Assembly (NCBI GenBank): GCA_963931865.1
Contig: OZ007515.1
Span: 9,096,685 to 9,160,684, forward strand
DNA: 64,000 nt
Direction of reading: 5' to 3'
Source: Axinella damicornis
Taxonomy: Eukaryota > Porifera > Demospongiae > Axinellida > Axinellidae
A program made the translations under genes and the position numbers. Positions 21,106 through 32,819 of the stretch are shown here, one piece after another. Position 1 is the stretch's first letter. Every line of letters starts with the position of its first letter. The notes beneath the pieces were generated by a model. That model did not search any database. It saw only the letters and a program-made list of their open reading frames with translations, and was not told where the DNA came from.

Positions 21106-24100
21106 ATGCCGGTTGACGCTATCCAGTGGAGGGTGAGTGTGGGGATCGGGAATGCGAGCAGGGTCTGTCCTGCCAAGTGGAGGCGCAAGCTGCAGCTGGT
21201 AAAGCCAACAATGGAGGGACTCTGCTATGAGCTGATGTTTTCCATGGCAACAGTAATTGTGCCCCTCCTCTTTCTTATTGATGAAGGTCCGCCTGGACAG
21301 AGTAAGTCTGTATTTCAAAGAAACAGCACATTCGTAATACACTGCAGTGGAACCTGTCTATAGTGGCCACTGTAGAGGCAGCCAGCTATATCCACCTCTC
21401 ACTGCTGCTGTGTTTATAATATTGGTGGTATGTACATGTTTGTTAACCCATAGCTTGCACCTGCGTGAGCCTCTGACAGAATTTTTGTATGGCTGTACAA
21501 GCAACAGAGCAATCTGAGATAAATGTGTCATGTGACTAATGGTGGTGTGTTTGTCAACAATGTATTCTGTACATTGTGTTTTCATATGATAGTAGTCAGA
21601 AGTGTGTGCATGGGAATAATTACCAGGAATGCACATGCGTAACATCCCTCATGGAGTACATATGCTACTGTGCAGCGAACAATTACTAATCCAGCCCATA
21701 AAACAGGGTGTGGCTGTTTACTTTAGCAACCAAATTGGTGAGCATTACCTCAAACATGATGGGTTTAGTTGACATTAGCAACCATTAGTAATTGCAGTAA
21801 CAACCAATCATGCTATGCTACAAAGTACACATGCAACTAAATCATAGTGGCACTGAAAGGGCAATTAACCTTCATGCATGCTTCAGTTCACACCACAGCC
21901 TGGCTGTTTCCTTTGCAGTCTGGTGGGCATGGGGTAGGTTTGTTCCACTTCTCCTATCAGCATTCCACTCTTTTATTACTGCACATAATTATGTGATAAC
22001 TTAATTGGGGCTGACCCAAGATCGCTGTGGCCGAGGCAGCCGTGACCCCCGAAGGTTTGGCCCCTTCTATGCCTTCTGACTGAACACTCGAGACTTGGAA
22101 AACGAAAACCTGATAAATTATAGCACAGACAGACAAAGACCTGCACACAAAGAACAAATGACAATACAGCACAAGGGGGGCCCTAGCCAGATAAACATAC
22201 CACAAACGAAAACAGCAAAGTTCACTATACACTCCTCCCCATTTATTGGGGAAGTGTCTTTGTCTCTGTAATTTTGCTGCTACACTGAAAACCTCAGTGT
22301 ACTGCACGTCTACAGTGGCTCTTCCAGATTGCACTCACCAGTCATCGACTCTTATGTTGTCATACTATATTTGTACCGTTGGCCCTCGCTGGCCGCGGTT
22401 TCTGCTCTCTCACTACTTTGGCTTTGTCTCGCCCACCCCACACACAGCCTTCACGTCGTGGTGGACACCGATCTCTGGCCCATCCCAGGACCAATCAATA
22501 TTGTAGCCCCCTTGTGGGCTGTGATTGCTCGTTGGAGGATCCTCACCCCCTTGCACGAGGTCCTGACACTCCTCATTGCCAGTGTGATAAACTGGGGCCG
22601 ACCCAATAAGTTCGTTGTGGCTGAGGCAGCCAAGACCCCCGAAGGGTCGGGCTCTTCTACGCCTTCTGACTGAACTCTGAGACTTAGAACTGATGAACAA
22701 TGCATACGCGTATAACAATAGACAGACACAAAGACCGGCCTGCACACTATAAGATATGGACCCATTCACTGTACAACAAAGGACAATACAACACAATGGG
22801 GGCAGATAAACATTCAAGTGCTGAGTACAAATGAAAACAGCAAAGCTAGTCCACTACATATCTTATGCTGGTAAATTGTATATTGTAAATCATACAGTAA
22901 TTATAATGGAGTGAACTCTCTTTAGAGATCCTCTTGACCAAGTCCCAATTTGGTAGTCTTCCCTGAAAAGAGGATGCCTTTTAATCAGGACACATATTTG
23001 GGCCCCAGTGTGTACAGTGGAACTTCCTAATATGGGCACCCACAGGTGTACAATTAGGGGCTTCTGCTGTAAACAATCACCTGGGTACTTTATAGCTCCA
23101 CTTAGTCTCAGTACCTAGACTAAGCACCACTGTGCTTGCATAGCTGTTTATATTACACTAGTGTGGGCTCACCCATGCAAACTTATGCCAGTATATATAT
23201 ACAACTAAGGTTGCATGTAAAACACAGAACGTGGAATGGACCATGAAAATGGAATGTGGAATGGATTTAAATGAAGTCCAATAAACAATATTAAGGTGGG
23301 CGCTACTTGGGACTGACATGAGCGACCCTCACACAGTCATGTGGACTGATGACAATCATCGCATAGAGAGCCTGGACACGCAAGACTACCAGTAGGTTGT
23401 ATTCCTTGGATGTTAGAAGTTTGTATAGCATGCAGTAGACAACAAGAGGTGTTATTTGACGGCATGGCCGTATGCTATCTGTGAAGCCTTCGGACAGTGA
23501 AGCAGCAGGCTATTGTCTTCTGACAAATAAGTGCAAGCGCACCAGCATAGCAGTGCAGCTAAGTCTAAGCGCGTTCACGCTCATACAGCTTATAATATAG
23601 TGATGCCGCTACACTTCAAGCATCCTGAGTAGCCTTGTTTTCCCAAGCTGTGGCAGCAACGAAAAGGAATGAGGCTACATACTTTTGACATAATTCAATT
23701 AACACGCTTATCGAACTTCTTAGAACATTTTTTTCATCCGTTCCACTTTCATTCCATGTTCCATTCCATGCATTCGACATTCTGCGTTTTACATGCAACC
23801 GCTAACTAAGCAAAAGTGTGGTGTTAACTGCTTCACTCTATACCATTGTTCCTCAGTTGTGTATGCAGGTGGTGGTCTCTGTAAGTCCTGTGTGCAAGCT
23901 GGCTACAGAATTGGGTGTGGTTTCACGTGGTCCACAGGCGTCTCTGGTTTGTGTCTGCAATCCCACCTTCTGGCGTTGTTGCTGCTGCTGGTGGTTGCTG
24001 GAGATGTGGAACTGAACCCTGGACCACTGAGTGGTATGTGTGCCATGACTTCGACCTATTTACCAGTTATCATGAGCTCACTACACCCAATAGATTAAAC

Positions 24101-27100
24101 TTTGCACATGCAGAGCAACTCTGCCTCATGGATACTTAGTGGAATTTGATTGCATCCACCAGCCCGTACTTCTGCAATTTTTAATAGACAGGAAGACAAA
24201 GGCACTCACAAATCGACATTGATGGTGGGTTTCTACACAAACAATGTTGGTGCACCATGATGATCACAACGACATGATCAGAATATCCTTCCCTGAGTGC
24301 TCAAATGGTTGATTTACTTTACACAGAACAATTCTAAATGTGCCTGTACTCAGTTAGTCTAAGAAGTCAAAAAAGGCCACTTGCTGCCAGGACTTGTACT
24401 TTTGCTGAGTTAAGACCATGAATATCTGTAAGCTGTGACACTACTATAAGTAATCTATACTGGAAAATGTCACGAGTTTGTTGCCGTAGTATTGTTACAA
24501 ATGCGAAGCACAAGTAACAATGCTGAAGGCAACAAACGAGTGATATATTTCCAGTATAGCTTAGTTATACTTGGTACTATGGTAATGCTGTGGTAATACT
24601 GCAAATTCATTGCACGTTCCTCTACCAATGAACATAGCGAAAGCGCGTTACGATAGCTTGCTTTACGACAATATTTCTGGTTTTCAACCCTTCACGTTAG
24701 TACGGCAAGCCACAAACGCTGGGGCAAGAAGGCCTGCGTACGAGGCCTAGGCAGAGCCATGCCGAGAACTGGCAGCGGTTGTATGGTCCATTCCAGACGA
24801 GATGCCCGGACGAGTTCAACCTTGACTTATAATTCAGCCCTCTTCAGGAGCGCAAAAGTACGTAGTCAGTACTGGCCAGCTAGTCTCTGCCATGTGCCAC
24901 GAAACTACGTGAGTTGCTGTACATAATACGGATTTCTATGACCTGCACACGTGACTTATAGTATGAAGGCTTTTATCAACTAGCAGGCTTTCCCATTGAC
25001 TACTTGAAATATAGGTGTGTGACAATGAGAAACTTTTTGTATCTACAGAGGAATTGCTGGCTGGAGTGGATGGCACAGAGCTGAGTAAGTCTACTTAGAT
25101 CTAGGCTGATCTGCATAGACCAGTTTATACTTTCTGTGTGGGCAGAATGATAATCCTGATACTAGGCAGAATTGCCACATCTGAGGGGTGAATCTGTGCA
25201 CAACCTGGACAGTATGTTGTAGTTGTTACGCATGACCCCTTCACGCCTCAAAAGCTCTCCTGCCAATGGTGGGTGAACTTACAAATCGGCTTGTCACTGA
25301 AGGTAGTTATAGCTGTGAAGGCTGTCATGCCTTTTTTCTGGCAAAGGTGCACCATGGAGAACTGGCACATGAGGAACCAGCTCAATCCCCTCAACCGGGA
25401 GGAAGGCATCCTGCCTCATGTGTACGATGCACTCATCCATGAGAACACCCCTCCCCCAACGCGTGCACAGAATAGTCAGCAGCAATAATCTGATTTTTTT
25501 TTCTCTCACAGCTAGCACGACACTCAAACATTAAAGATTTCCTGGCCTGCCCTTGCTCCACTGCCCTTTGCTCTTGCATACATAGGCATTGCATGCTAAG
25601 TATTGCCGCAGCCCACCCTATACACTATACGTATGTCTCTGTGTTGTCCATACAACAAACTCATGTTGCATCAGTGTAGAATTGATGCTAATGTAATGGT
25701 ATGTATGAACCATACATGCATGCATGCGTGCACTCACAGCAGAAGTATTCTTACCAACACACTAATGTGGGGCATCTATATACCATTGCTACAGATATGA
25801 AAGTGTCCAGATATAAAGTGCCAGGCATGCAGTTACACTTGTGACTATATATAGCTACAAGTAGCTTCGCTCGCTTCGCTCGCTTCGCTCGCTCAGCTAC
25901 TTCCCCCTCATTCGCCTGCGTGAGTAATCCGGCGCCGGACAGCTCTCCGTGCAGAGTTGCTGCTCCCAGATTACGTCCGCTTCAGCTGCTGCACTCCGAT
26001 TGCGTGTGCTGCTCGCCGCTTGCGTCCGCTTCAAGCCTTCAACTGCTCCCTGATTGCATCCACATCGGCTGCTGCTTCCTGATTGCGATCACTACAACTG
26101 CTGCGCCCCGATTGTGTCCGCTTCAACTGCTGCTCCCCGATCGCATCCACTTCAACTGCTGCTCCTAATCACGTACAGTTTGGCAAGAAGGCTTATAAAT
26201 GGGAACAGTGCTTTACTTCTACTGTGCTATATACAGGTGAAGATGACACACAGGAGGTGTACAGAGCAGTCCTAGACTTGGCTGGAATGTGGCGTGACAT
26301 GTGCTTTGCCTTGGGATTAAGACCTGCAGTTGTGGACACGATCGCTGCCACCTATCCCCAAAATCCAAAACAATGTCTGCGAGAAGTGATAATCAGGTGG
26401 TTGAGGAAGGCGTATGATGTCAGCAAGCATGGTCCCCCCACATGGAGGACACTGGTGAAGGCAGTGTCTGACAAGGCAGGAGGGGATAATCCGGCCCTCG
26501 CTGAAGAAATAGCCAAAAACCATAAAGGTATTGTAACAAGTAGGCGGCTGACTGTATAGGCACATCATTTTGTGTCCTTCAAATTTTTGTATTATGAGCG
26601 AGTAGAATAATAATTCCAATCCTTTCTTTTATTACATTCAGCCAAACAGTGTGAAGTTGCTAGCTGCTCGAGCCATTCTTGTCCTGGCTATGTAGCAAAC
26701 TATGTTGAGTATCTCAAGGAAAAGTATCGCCGCATGCGCATCTTCCCCAGTGGAAGTGAATGGCCACCCTCTGTTGGAAAATACGACACCCAAGTAGCAC
26801 TCATCGAACGTGAAGAATATCCACAGAATTCTTGTACTGTAATTGAAGATATGAATGATGTAATCGTGGGTCGAGTTGATCGCATTTTAGGTAGGAAGCA
26901 TAAAATTTCAATGGAAGAGATATTCTCTCCTTCTGCTACAACTGGCAATGAGTTGAAGGTTCTGATCGATGGCGCACCAGGAGTAGGAAAAACAACTCTT
27001 ACTCGCAGATTCGTCAAAGACTGGGCAGAGGGCAAGCTGCTTTCGTTGTATGACTTTGTACTGCTCCTGCCGCTACGAGATAGAAGGATTTCCCAAGCAA

Positions 27101-29982
27101 CCTCCGTTAAGGAGCTATTTTACCATGATGACCCAGAGCTCCGAGAGCAAGTTGCTGGCTATGTGTGTAAAACAATGGGTGCTAAAATCATGCTGATATT
27201 CGATGGATTTGATGAGCTGAGCCTTAACCAAAGAAAAGAAGGGTCATTGTTTTTAGATATAGTTTGTAGTGAAAAATTACTGCACTGTTCTGTGATAGTG
27301 ACCTCAAGACCGTATGCATCTGAAGCAATCCAAAGGTTACAGAACCTCTCAAGACATGTCGAGGTGCTGGGTTTCACAGAACAGCAGATTCAGCATTGCA
27401 TTACCAACTCCATTCCTGATGCTGAAAAAGCACAAGCTCTAATCCAGCAGTTGAGGGAGCGTCAAGACCTCATTTCACTTTGTTACGTCCCACTGAATTG
27501 TGCGATCATGGTATTTGTCTATAGACACCAATCCTATACCCTGCCACACACAATTACTCAATTGTATGAAGCATTTCTTATCAACACACTTAAGCGGCAT
27601 GTAGACAAACATGAGGGGCTTGGCAAACAAGTGAGGAGTTTGGACCGACTACCAGATAGTCAACAAGCATGTCTACAAGCCTTGTCTAAGCTAGCATTCC
27701 AGGGCCTTGAGAATGATCGGACCACATTCTACATTGAAGAATTGGAACCAGAGTTATCAGGAATAACTCCGGAAGGTAATCTCCATTCAAAGTTGTTGGG
27801 CATTATGAATGTGTTCCGTAGCACGAGTGGTATTGGAATTGAGGAATGCTACCAGTTCTTGCACCGGACTGTTCAGGAGTTTTTGGCTGCGAGGTATGCT
27901 TCTGAGTTGCCAGTGAATGATCAGTTGTCATTCTTCAAGAAACATATAGCACATCTTGACACAGTAGCAATGTTCCTAGCTGGATTAACCAAACTCACAG
28001 ACCCTGCATATCAGCAATACTTTGAAGGTGAGGTTTTATTTCGCCTGTCAGCATTAGATTTGAGGATATTGATATTTCATAGCCAAGGTTTCCTTCAACA
28101 CATCCATTTAGTTTATGAAGCTCAGAATATTGAACTATGTCGCGTTTTGCCCAAATGCGTGGAAAATCAAGAAATTTGGATGAATGGTATTCGCTTGTCA
28201 CCTTTCCACTGCAAAGTGTTGGCATACTGCCTGACTAACAGTGGATGTTGCTGGAAGAGTTTAAACCTACATCACTGTGTACTCTCTGATTGTTGCCTTC
28301 AGGCTTTAAAGAATGTACAGCCTTCTGGAACCAGTGGGTCTGTAAAAGAACTAACACTCTCATCAATATCTGGTGTAAGACATGCTTGGAGTAGTACAGA
28401 AAATGCGTTCACTTTTGCTGGATTATCATTATTACCCAGTATACCTCTCTTCCAACATATTGAAGTCCTGACATTGAGTTCATATGGTATCACTCCTGTG
28501 AAAGGGTGCTTAGATGGATTTGCTCAACTGTTGCAGATGAAGAAGTTGGTTAGTCTGTCCTTTGAGACAATCAAGATTACATCTCTCAGCATACATAAAG
28601 AATGCGATGGCAGCCCGGAGTACATGAAAAGTGATCTTGAAAGAGAGCTTGTTCCATGCAGACTACTTGAATGCCCAACCCAAATCAGCCCCAGCCTCCA
28701 AACTTTGAACCTAAGAATTCCTGAAGTGAATAATGCAGATGATATGAAATGCCTTGCAATTTCCCTTGGAAACAGTACTGTAACTAACCTTCAACTCTTT
28801 ATTCAAAACTATTGTGTTTCATGTGCTGGTATGTTTCCAGGCCTCTTATCAATGAGAGCTATTCAAACATTATCACTACACCTGTGGAAATTATTCCCAT
28901 CGCTACCTGCATCAGATGCACAGTCATTTCTTGTGCTCACCAAAGGGCTTAGAAGCATGCTTGAGACAAGTGGAACACTTAAAAACTTGGAGTTGTTTAT
29001 TGGGGGACTCATGACAACAGCTGATGTTCAGTGTCTTGCAGACGGTTTGTCTGTTAACAGGCAACTGACTTCCCTTGCTGTTACTTCAATGTATACTGAA
29101 TTTTCTCCTATTTACAAAGCTTTACAGCACAAGACAAATTTAGAAAGGCTCTACATATGTGCTAATGGTGATCTTCTACACACAACATTGAGTGGACTTA
29201 CTTACCTTAGGGAAGCTTTGAAGTCAAATGTTTGTCTTCGGAATTTGTCACTCTTAGGTGTGGGAGACAATGAGATAAGGTATGTTGCTGATGGCTTGAT
29301 AGATCACCCTTCACTTGAAAGTATAACACTTGGAATCTGTGTACTTCAAACACCTAGCATTCCTTGTCTTGGAGCTCTACACTCCTGTCCTGCTCTCCAC
29401 TCAATTTGTATGTATGGTGTTTTGACAGCATGCTGTTCATGGGAGCAAGGTGATACTGAAAATGACATTGGACATGATACTGGCTCTGAATCAGAAACAG
29501 GAGATCTGATTGGAGCAGCACTATTGCAAGAACGAGTGCTAACACTTGATTTCTTTTCTCACTTGCACAAACGTCTACATTCAAATTTGCTTCCAAATAC
29601 AAGCTTAATTGTAGAAAGGCTTTGTGAACACCTTGTGGCTCACTATCCATTCCTCAAGAACTGTGGTTTTGCTATGCTTCAGTTCTATAACTACCATGTT
29701 TTTGCTCTTTTTGAATTTGAGCCAGTGCAACATAGCGAATCTGAAGGCTTGGACTCGACCTTGTCAATGGAGTGGGAGTCAGTGGACCGTATAGCATCCT
29801 TTGAGACAATTAGAGCATTCCAAGAAGCAAAGCGATTGGAGGAGGGAGAAGATTCTCGTGGTGAACTTCAACAATGCACTGCGTACATAGGAATAAGAAT
29901 AAGTATGAGAAACAAAAGGATGGATTTACTTCTAAAAGTTGTTGAAGGAGTATGTTGGATGGAGTATCGTAATCACATTTGA
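21106..29982 (+). CDS. NLR-type receptor with 2A-like motif, death domain, NACHT and LRR-like repeats
   Basis: Proposed exons: 21106-21301, 23857-24033, 25049-25084, 26237-26527, 26642-29982. Every intron is phase 1 and the product is 1346 residues. Residues 1-65 hold WRVSVGIGN and a hydrophobic segment. Residues 66-124 end in a leucine run and GDVELNPGP, a 2A-like ribosome-skipping motif. About 137-233 is a death domain (YRAVLDLAGMWRDMCFALGL and PPTWRTLVKAV). The large exon carries NACHT: Walker A GAPGVGKTT (about 344-352), Walker B IMLIFDGFDEL, VIVTSRPYA, a winged-helix FLHRTVQEFLAARY, then irregular leucine-rich repeats and a 180-residue tail. NLRs are cytosolic innate sensors; here skipping would free a cytosolic receptor from a short membrane-targeted leader. 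Exon 1 is the least certain; a frame beginning at 23793 is an alternative start. Confidence 0.85.
21999..22850. repeat. Tandem duplication, about 590-base period, in NLR intron 1
   Basis: Two copies (about 21999-22230 and 22590-22850) share GGGGC(T/C)GACCCAA, GAGGCAGCC, ACCCCCGAAGG and CCTTCTGACTGAAC, plus a more diverged right part (AGACAGACA, AATACA, AGATAAACAT, AAAACAGCAAAG). The minus-strand reading VQSEGxE followed by PSGV and AASAT stays open in both copies. Confidence 0.75.
23209..23800. mobile_element. Foldback transposon upstream of the 2A exon
   Basis: The left end GGTTGCATGTAAAAC and the right end GTTTTACATGCAACC form terminal inverted repeats that continue imperfectly through CAGAA and GGAATGGA blocks. 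The element is 592 bases long. It lies in the intron just before the 2A exon and its last bases include the ATG at 23793. No transposase is seen and the target-site duplication is unclear. Confidence 0.75.
24000..24026 (+). other. 2A-like ribosome-skipping motif in NLR gene 1
   Basis: Encodes GDVELNPGP, which matches the 2A consensus D(V/I)ExNPGP. It follows a leucine-rich hydrophobic stretch, as in the 2A-bearing NLR leaders described from sea urchin. Known 2A peptides prevent the Gly-Pro bond and release the upstream peptide. The chain would be split after residue 121 in the five-exon model. Confidence 0.85.
25300..25488 (+). other. Unidentified open frame inside NLR intron 3
   Basis: After an acceptor-like TTTTTTCTGGCAAAG, the frame reads TMENWHMRNQLNPLN and continues to a stop at 25486-25488, ending THRAQ-like as TRAQNSQQQ. 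The composition looks protein-like, but I do not recognise the family and find no matching upstream exon. It may be a relic 3' exon or chance. Confidence 0.2.
25866..26175. repeat. Minisatellite in NLR intron 3
   Basis: CTTCGCTCG is repeated three to four times at 25866-25893. From about 25940 there are roughly eight degenerate units of about 28 bases resembling CCGATTGCGTCCGCTTCAAC and TGCTGCTC. The array ends about 60 bases before the death-domain exon acceptor. Confidence 0.85.
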
Positions 29983-30284
29983 TTGAAGAGCTTCGAACAG
30001 TGGTACAACCCTCAAACATTAAATGCCCCCTCCCCATGTGAACATACCCTAGCTTCGTTGTTTTCATGTAGTCAGCTATTAAGTCGAATCCCATTCCATG
30101 CATTCTCATCCATCCAGTTTGGATATCTGTAAGCAGTAGTTCCATGCCATAGCCTGGAGATGATTGATGCTAACAGGAATTTTGAACAATTGACAATGGT
30201 TCAATTTCTGCTCTTCTCCATTAGCTACATGAACAGTCCAATAAGTCCATTCAAGTGTACTTCTTGACCATAATTCTCAATTCT
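29983..30284. other. 3' flank of NLR gene 1
   Basis: About 300 bases of AT-rich sequence after the NLR stop codon. It presumably holds the 3' UTR. No further exon is seen. Confidence 0.4.
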
Positions 30285-30700
30285 CTCATAATGACAAACG
30301 GAGTACGGAAAGCGGGGGTATTATCTCCTATCTTGTCCACTGTATATATTGATGAACTCTTGCAGTGACTGTCTATAATCTTGTCACAGGTTGTCGTTGG
30401 AAAGGGCTGTTCACTGGTTATGCAGATGACCTTGCTCTACTCGCTCCTTCAGCACATGCACTGATAGAAGAATGTTGAAGATCTGCATGCTCTAATTTTG
30501 CTGCCAAAAGGAATCTTGTGTTCAATGCAGCTTATTTGTTTTCGCCGACATAGATGTTGATGAGTGCATGGAGTTAATTCTGTGGGCAGAAACTGAACTT
30601 TTCAGATTCGATCAGTTAGTCATCTAGGCCATATTTTGGTCGAAGAGTCTTATCTGTGGAGGGGGTTTACAATAATTATGGTGTAGCTATTAAGTTTATA
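30285..30700 (+). pseudogene. Reverse transcriptase relic (non-LTR retrotransposon)
   Basis: Translated with frame changes, this contains NGVRKAGVLSPIL and VYIDELL, then YADDLALLAPSA at about 30418, the YADD box of the reverse transcriptase catalytic site, then AAKRNLVFNA and SHLGHIL, which fit the RT thumb region. Stops and frameshifts show it is dead. The order of motifs points to a non-LTR element. Weak homology may continue to about 30830. Confidence 0.75.
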
Positions 30701-30830
30701 GATGCAGGAGTCTTCTGAGGGTGGCAAATGGATGCCCCTTTACAATTAGTTTCTGTGGTACAGAGTCTGTATCTGGTGTTTTCCAGCTGTTCTCTTGGTT
30801 TTGGTTGTAGGCACATTAAGATTATAGTAG

Positions 30831-32819
30831 CTATTCCTTGATATTTGTGACCTTAATTTTACAGTAAAGCAAGTCAGCACTCTTTAGTCATGTACTAACT
30901 TCTTATGCGTCTTTTTTGGTGTGTGTTCAATAATAACAGTGCATCACTAGATGAAGGTCATGTCACAAGTGCACCGTATCGAATTTTGGCATGGAAGAGG
31001 AGTACAACAGTTCAGATTCCTCTCTTCAACTTTCACTACAGCCAGCTGCAGTATTAAAAATGGATTCACTATAATTATTGGCCTCATCCAGTTCCGTGTC
31101 TATAATAGACTATAGGCTATAGGGAAATTAGCAGGGTCCCAAGTGGCCCCGGCTCTTAGGAAGCCCCCCCCCCCCCCCCCCCCAGGAACATTTTACTCGT
31201 TCTGAGATCTGAGATCGTTTCTGGACGGTGCAATCTCAGCGAGAGTTCTACAACTTACCGCCAAACCTAGCCAGTTCATGTGTTTCAAGCGCTGATCGTG
31301 GAAGTGTGACCATAGAGAATTATAGTATTATATACGGTGTGACTCAGGAATGACTCTATGTGGCTACAATGCCTACATGCTTACTACGTCGAGTCGTTGC
31401 AATTGACTGCTCTATGGCTCAAGACTGACGATAGCGACGGACCGCATTCTACTGGCAAGGGGGCATACTAGGCCCTGCCGTAGCCCGGAGCTAGCTGCAG
31501 GCCTGCAACGAGCCCCACCCACAAGCCGCAATGTAGTCACATGATCTGAGGTGACTAGCTAGCTAGCCCGGCCCGCCCACTACATAATATTTGGTATTTG
31601 CTAATTGAGTACTACTCACTGCATGTAAGGCTTGGGTCGAGTTGACCACAGCAAGAATTTCGCGCGCCGTGCGTATCTATGGAAACGATTGCACACGGCA
31701 CTAAATGTCATCTGATTGCGGTTGGTTTATTACGTTACAGAATGCCATGAATACTGATTTCGTGTTTTATTGGACTGCATACGGCATCCATCTTCAAGCG
31801 ATTGCAAAGCGCTAGCGATCTAGCATTAGACGCCGATCTCCGAGATGCCCTGCCTGCTGTACAGACGAGTTTGTTCGTTGGAAACGGTAAAACGACCCCA
31901 TGAGAATAGTGGGGCGTGGTCACTTGTCCCGTGACTTTCAGGCCTTTGCGGTTGATATGGCCGCAAATCAGAGAGTGAACAAAAAGTCGAGCGATACGGA
32001 TTACTTGAGCTTTGGTATTCTTGACCTTACCGGTGGCAATCCAAAGAGTACGAATGGCTGCGTCTTCCTACCGGGTAGATTGTGGAAAAATTACTCGTAG
32101 GAGTTGCTGTGACAGAAACTATGCTCCCACTGGCCATCTCTGGAGTGGCTGTTTGCGTCGTTGAGCAACTTCCCAGCTGAGTTCGAGAAATCTACCCGGT
32201 AGGTTTTGAGTTGGTTATGTGTACGTTCGAACGGTACCACTCAGTACGCTCTAGCTAACCGGCACATAATCCGTATATCAGTCTTTCTGTATGTTTATGT
32301 TGGCAACGCCGGTCCCACCCACTGACGTCATGTAATAGTTATGACGTAATTGAATATTCATGGGCGGAGTTTTGAGGTTTCACTTTCATATTATCATCAA
32401 CAACATGGAACACAATGATCTATGTCTGTGTAAAACCAAGGTGAAGTTGGCATACTAATATGTACATCCTAGCCCGACCCAGCCCTTACATGCACTGAGT
32501 AGTCGTTCTAGTTCTCTTGGCGAAAGGTACGTCCGTGCGTATGTGTCTAAAAATACTGTGCAGTACAGCACAGTAGTATAGTCCTTAAGTACTTAAACAG
32601 CAGCTGTTTTTAATTCAACTCCCTCCATGCAAGCTTCTCTGAATGCTAAGTCAAAGCTGAAAAAAAACATCCAGGTGAACCCTCTTATGAGGATACCAGT
32701 TATAGCTCTGTTCCCTCTATGTTCTTATCTTAAATATGGGTTAACCCCATAAGGTACCATCGTTACTTTAAAAAGAGGGCAGTGTTTGTTTACTGTTAAC
32801 TGCTTCACTGTACCATTGT
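30831..32819. other. Intergenic region before NLR copy 2
   Basis: No gene recognised. It holds a 20-C tract (31164-31183), a palindromic pair CTACCGGGTAGA (about 32067) and TCTACCCGGTAG (about 32189), and a TGACGTCA CRE-like site at about 32323. Confidence 0.45.

Noticed and set aside
22450..22510. IPGP-containing segment as a third 2A motif
   Set aside because: The reading is DTDLWPIPGP; it lacks the D-x-E-x-N-P-G-P residues that 2A activity needs.
31900..32100. 66-residue frame near a CRE-like site as the missing leader exon of NLR copy 2
   Set aside because: It has no hydrophobic segment, no WRVSVG-like motif and no suitable phase-1 donor.
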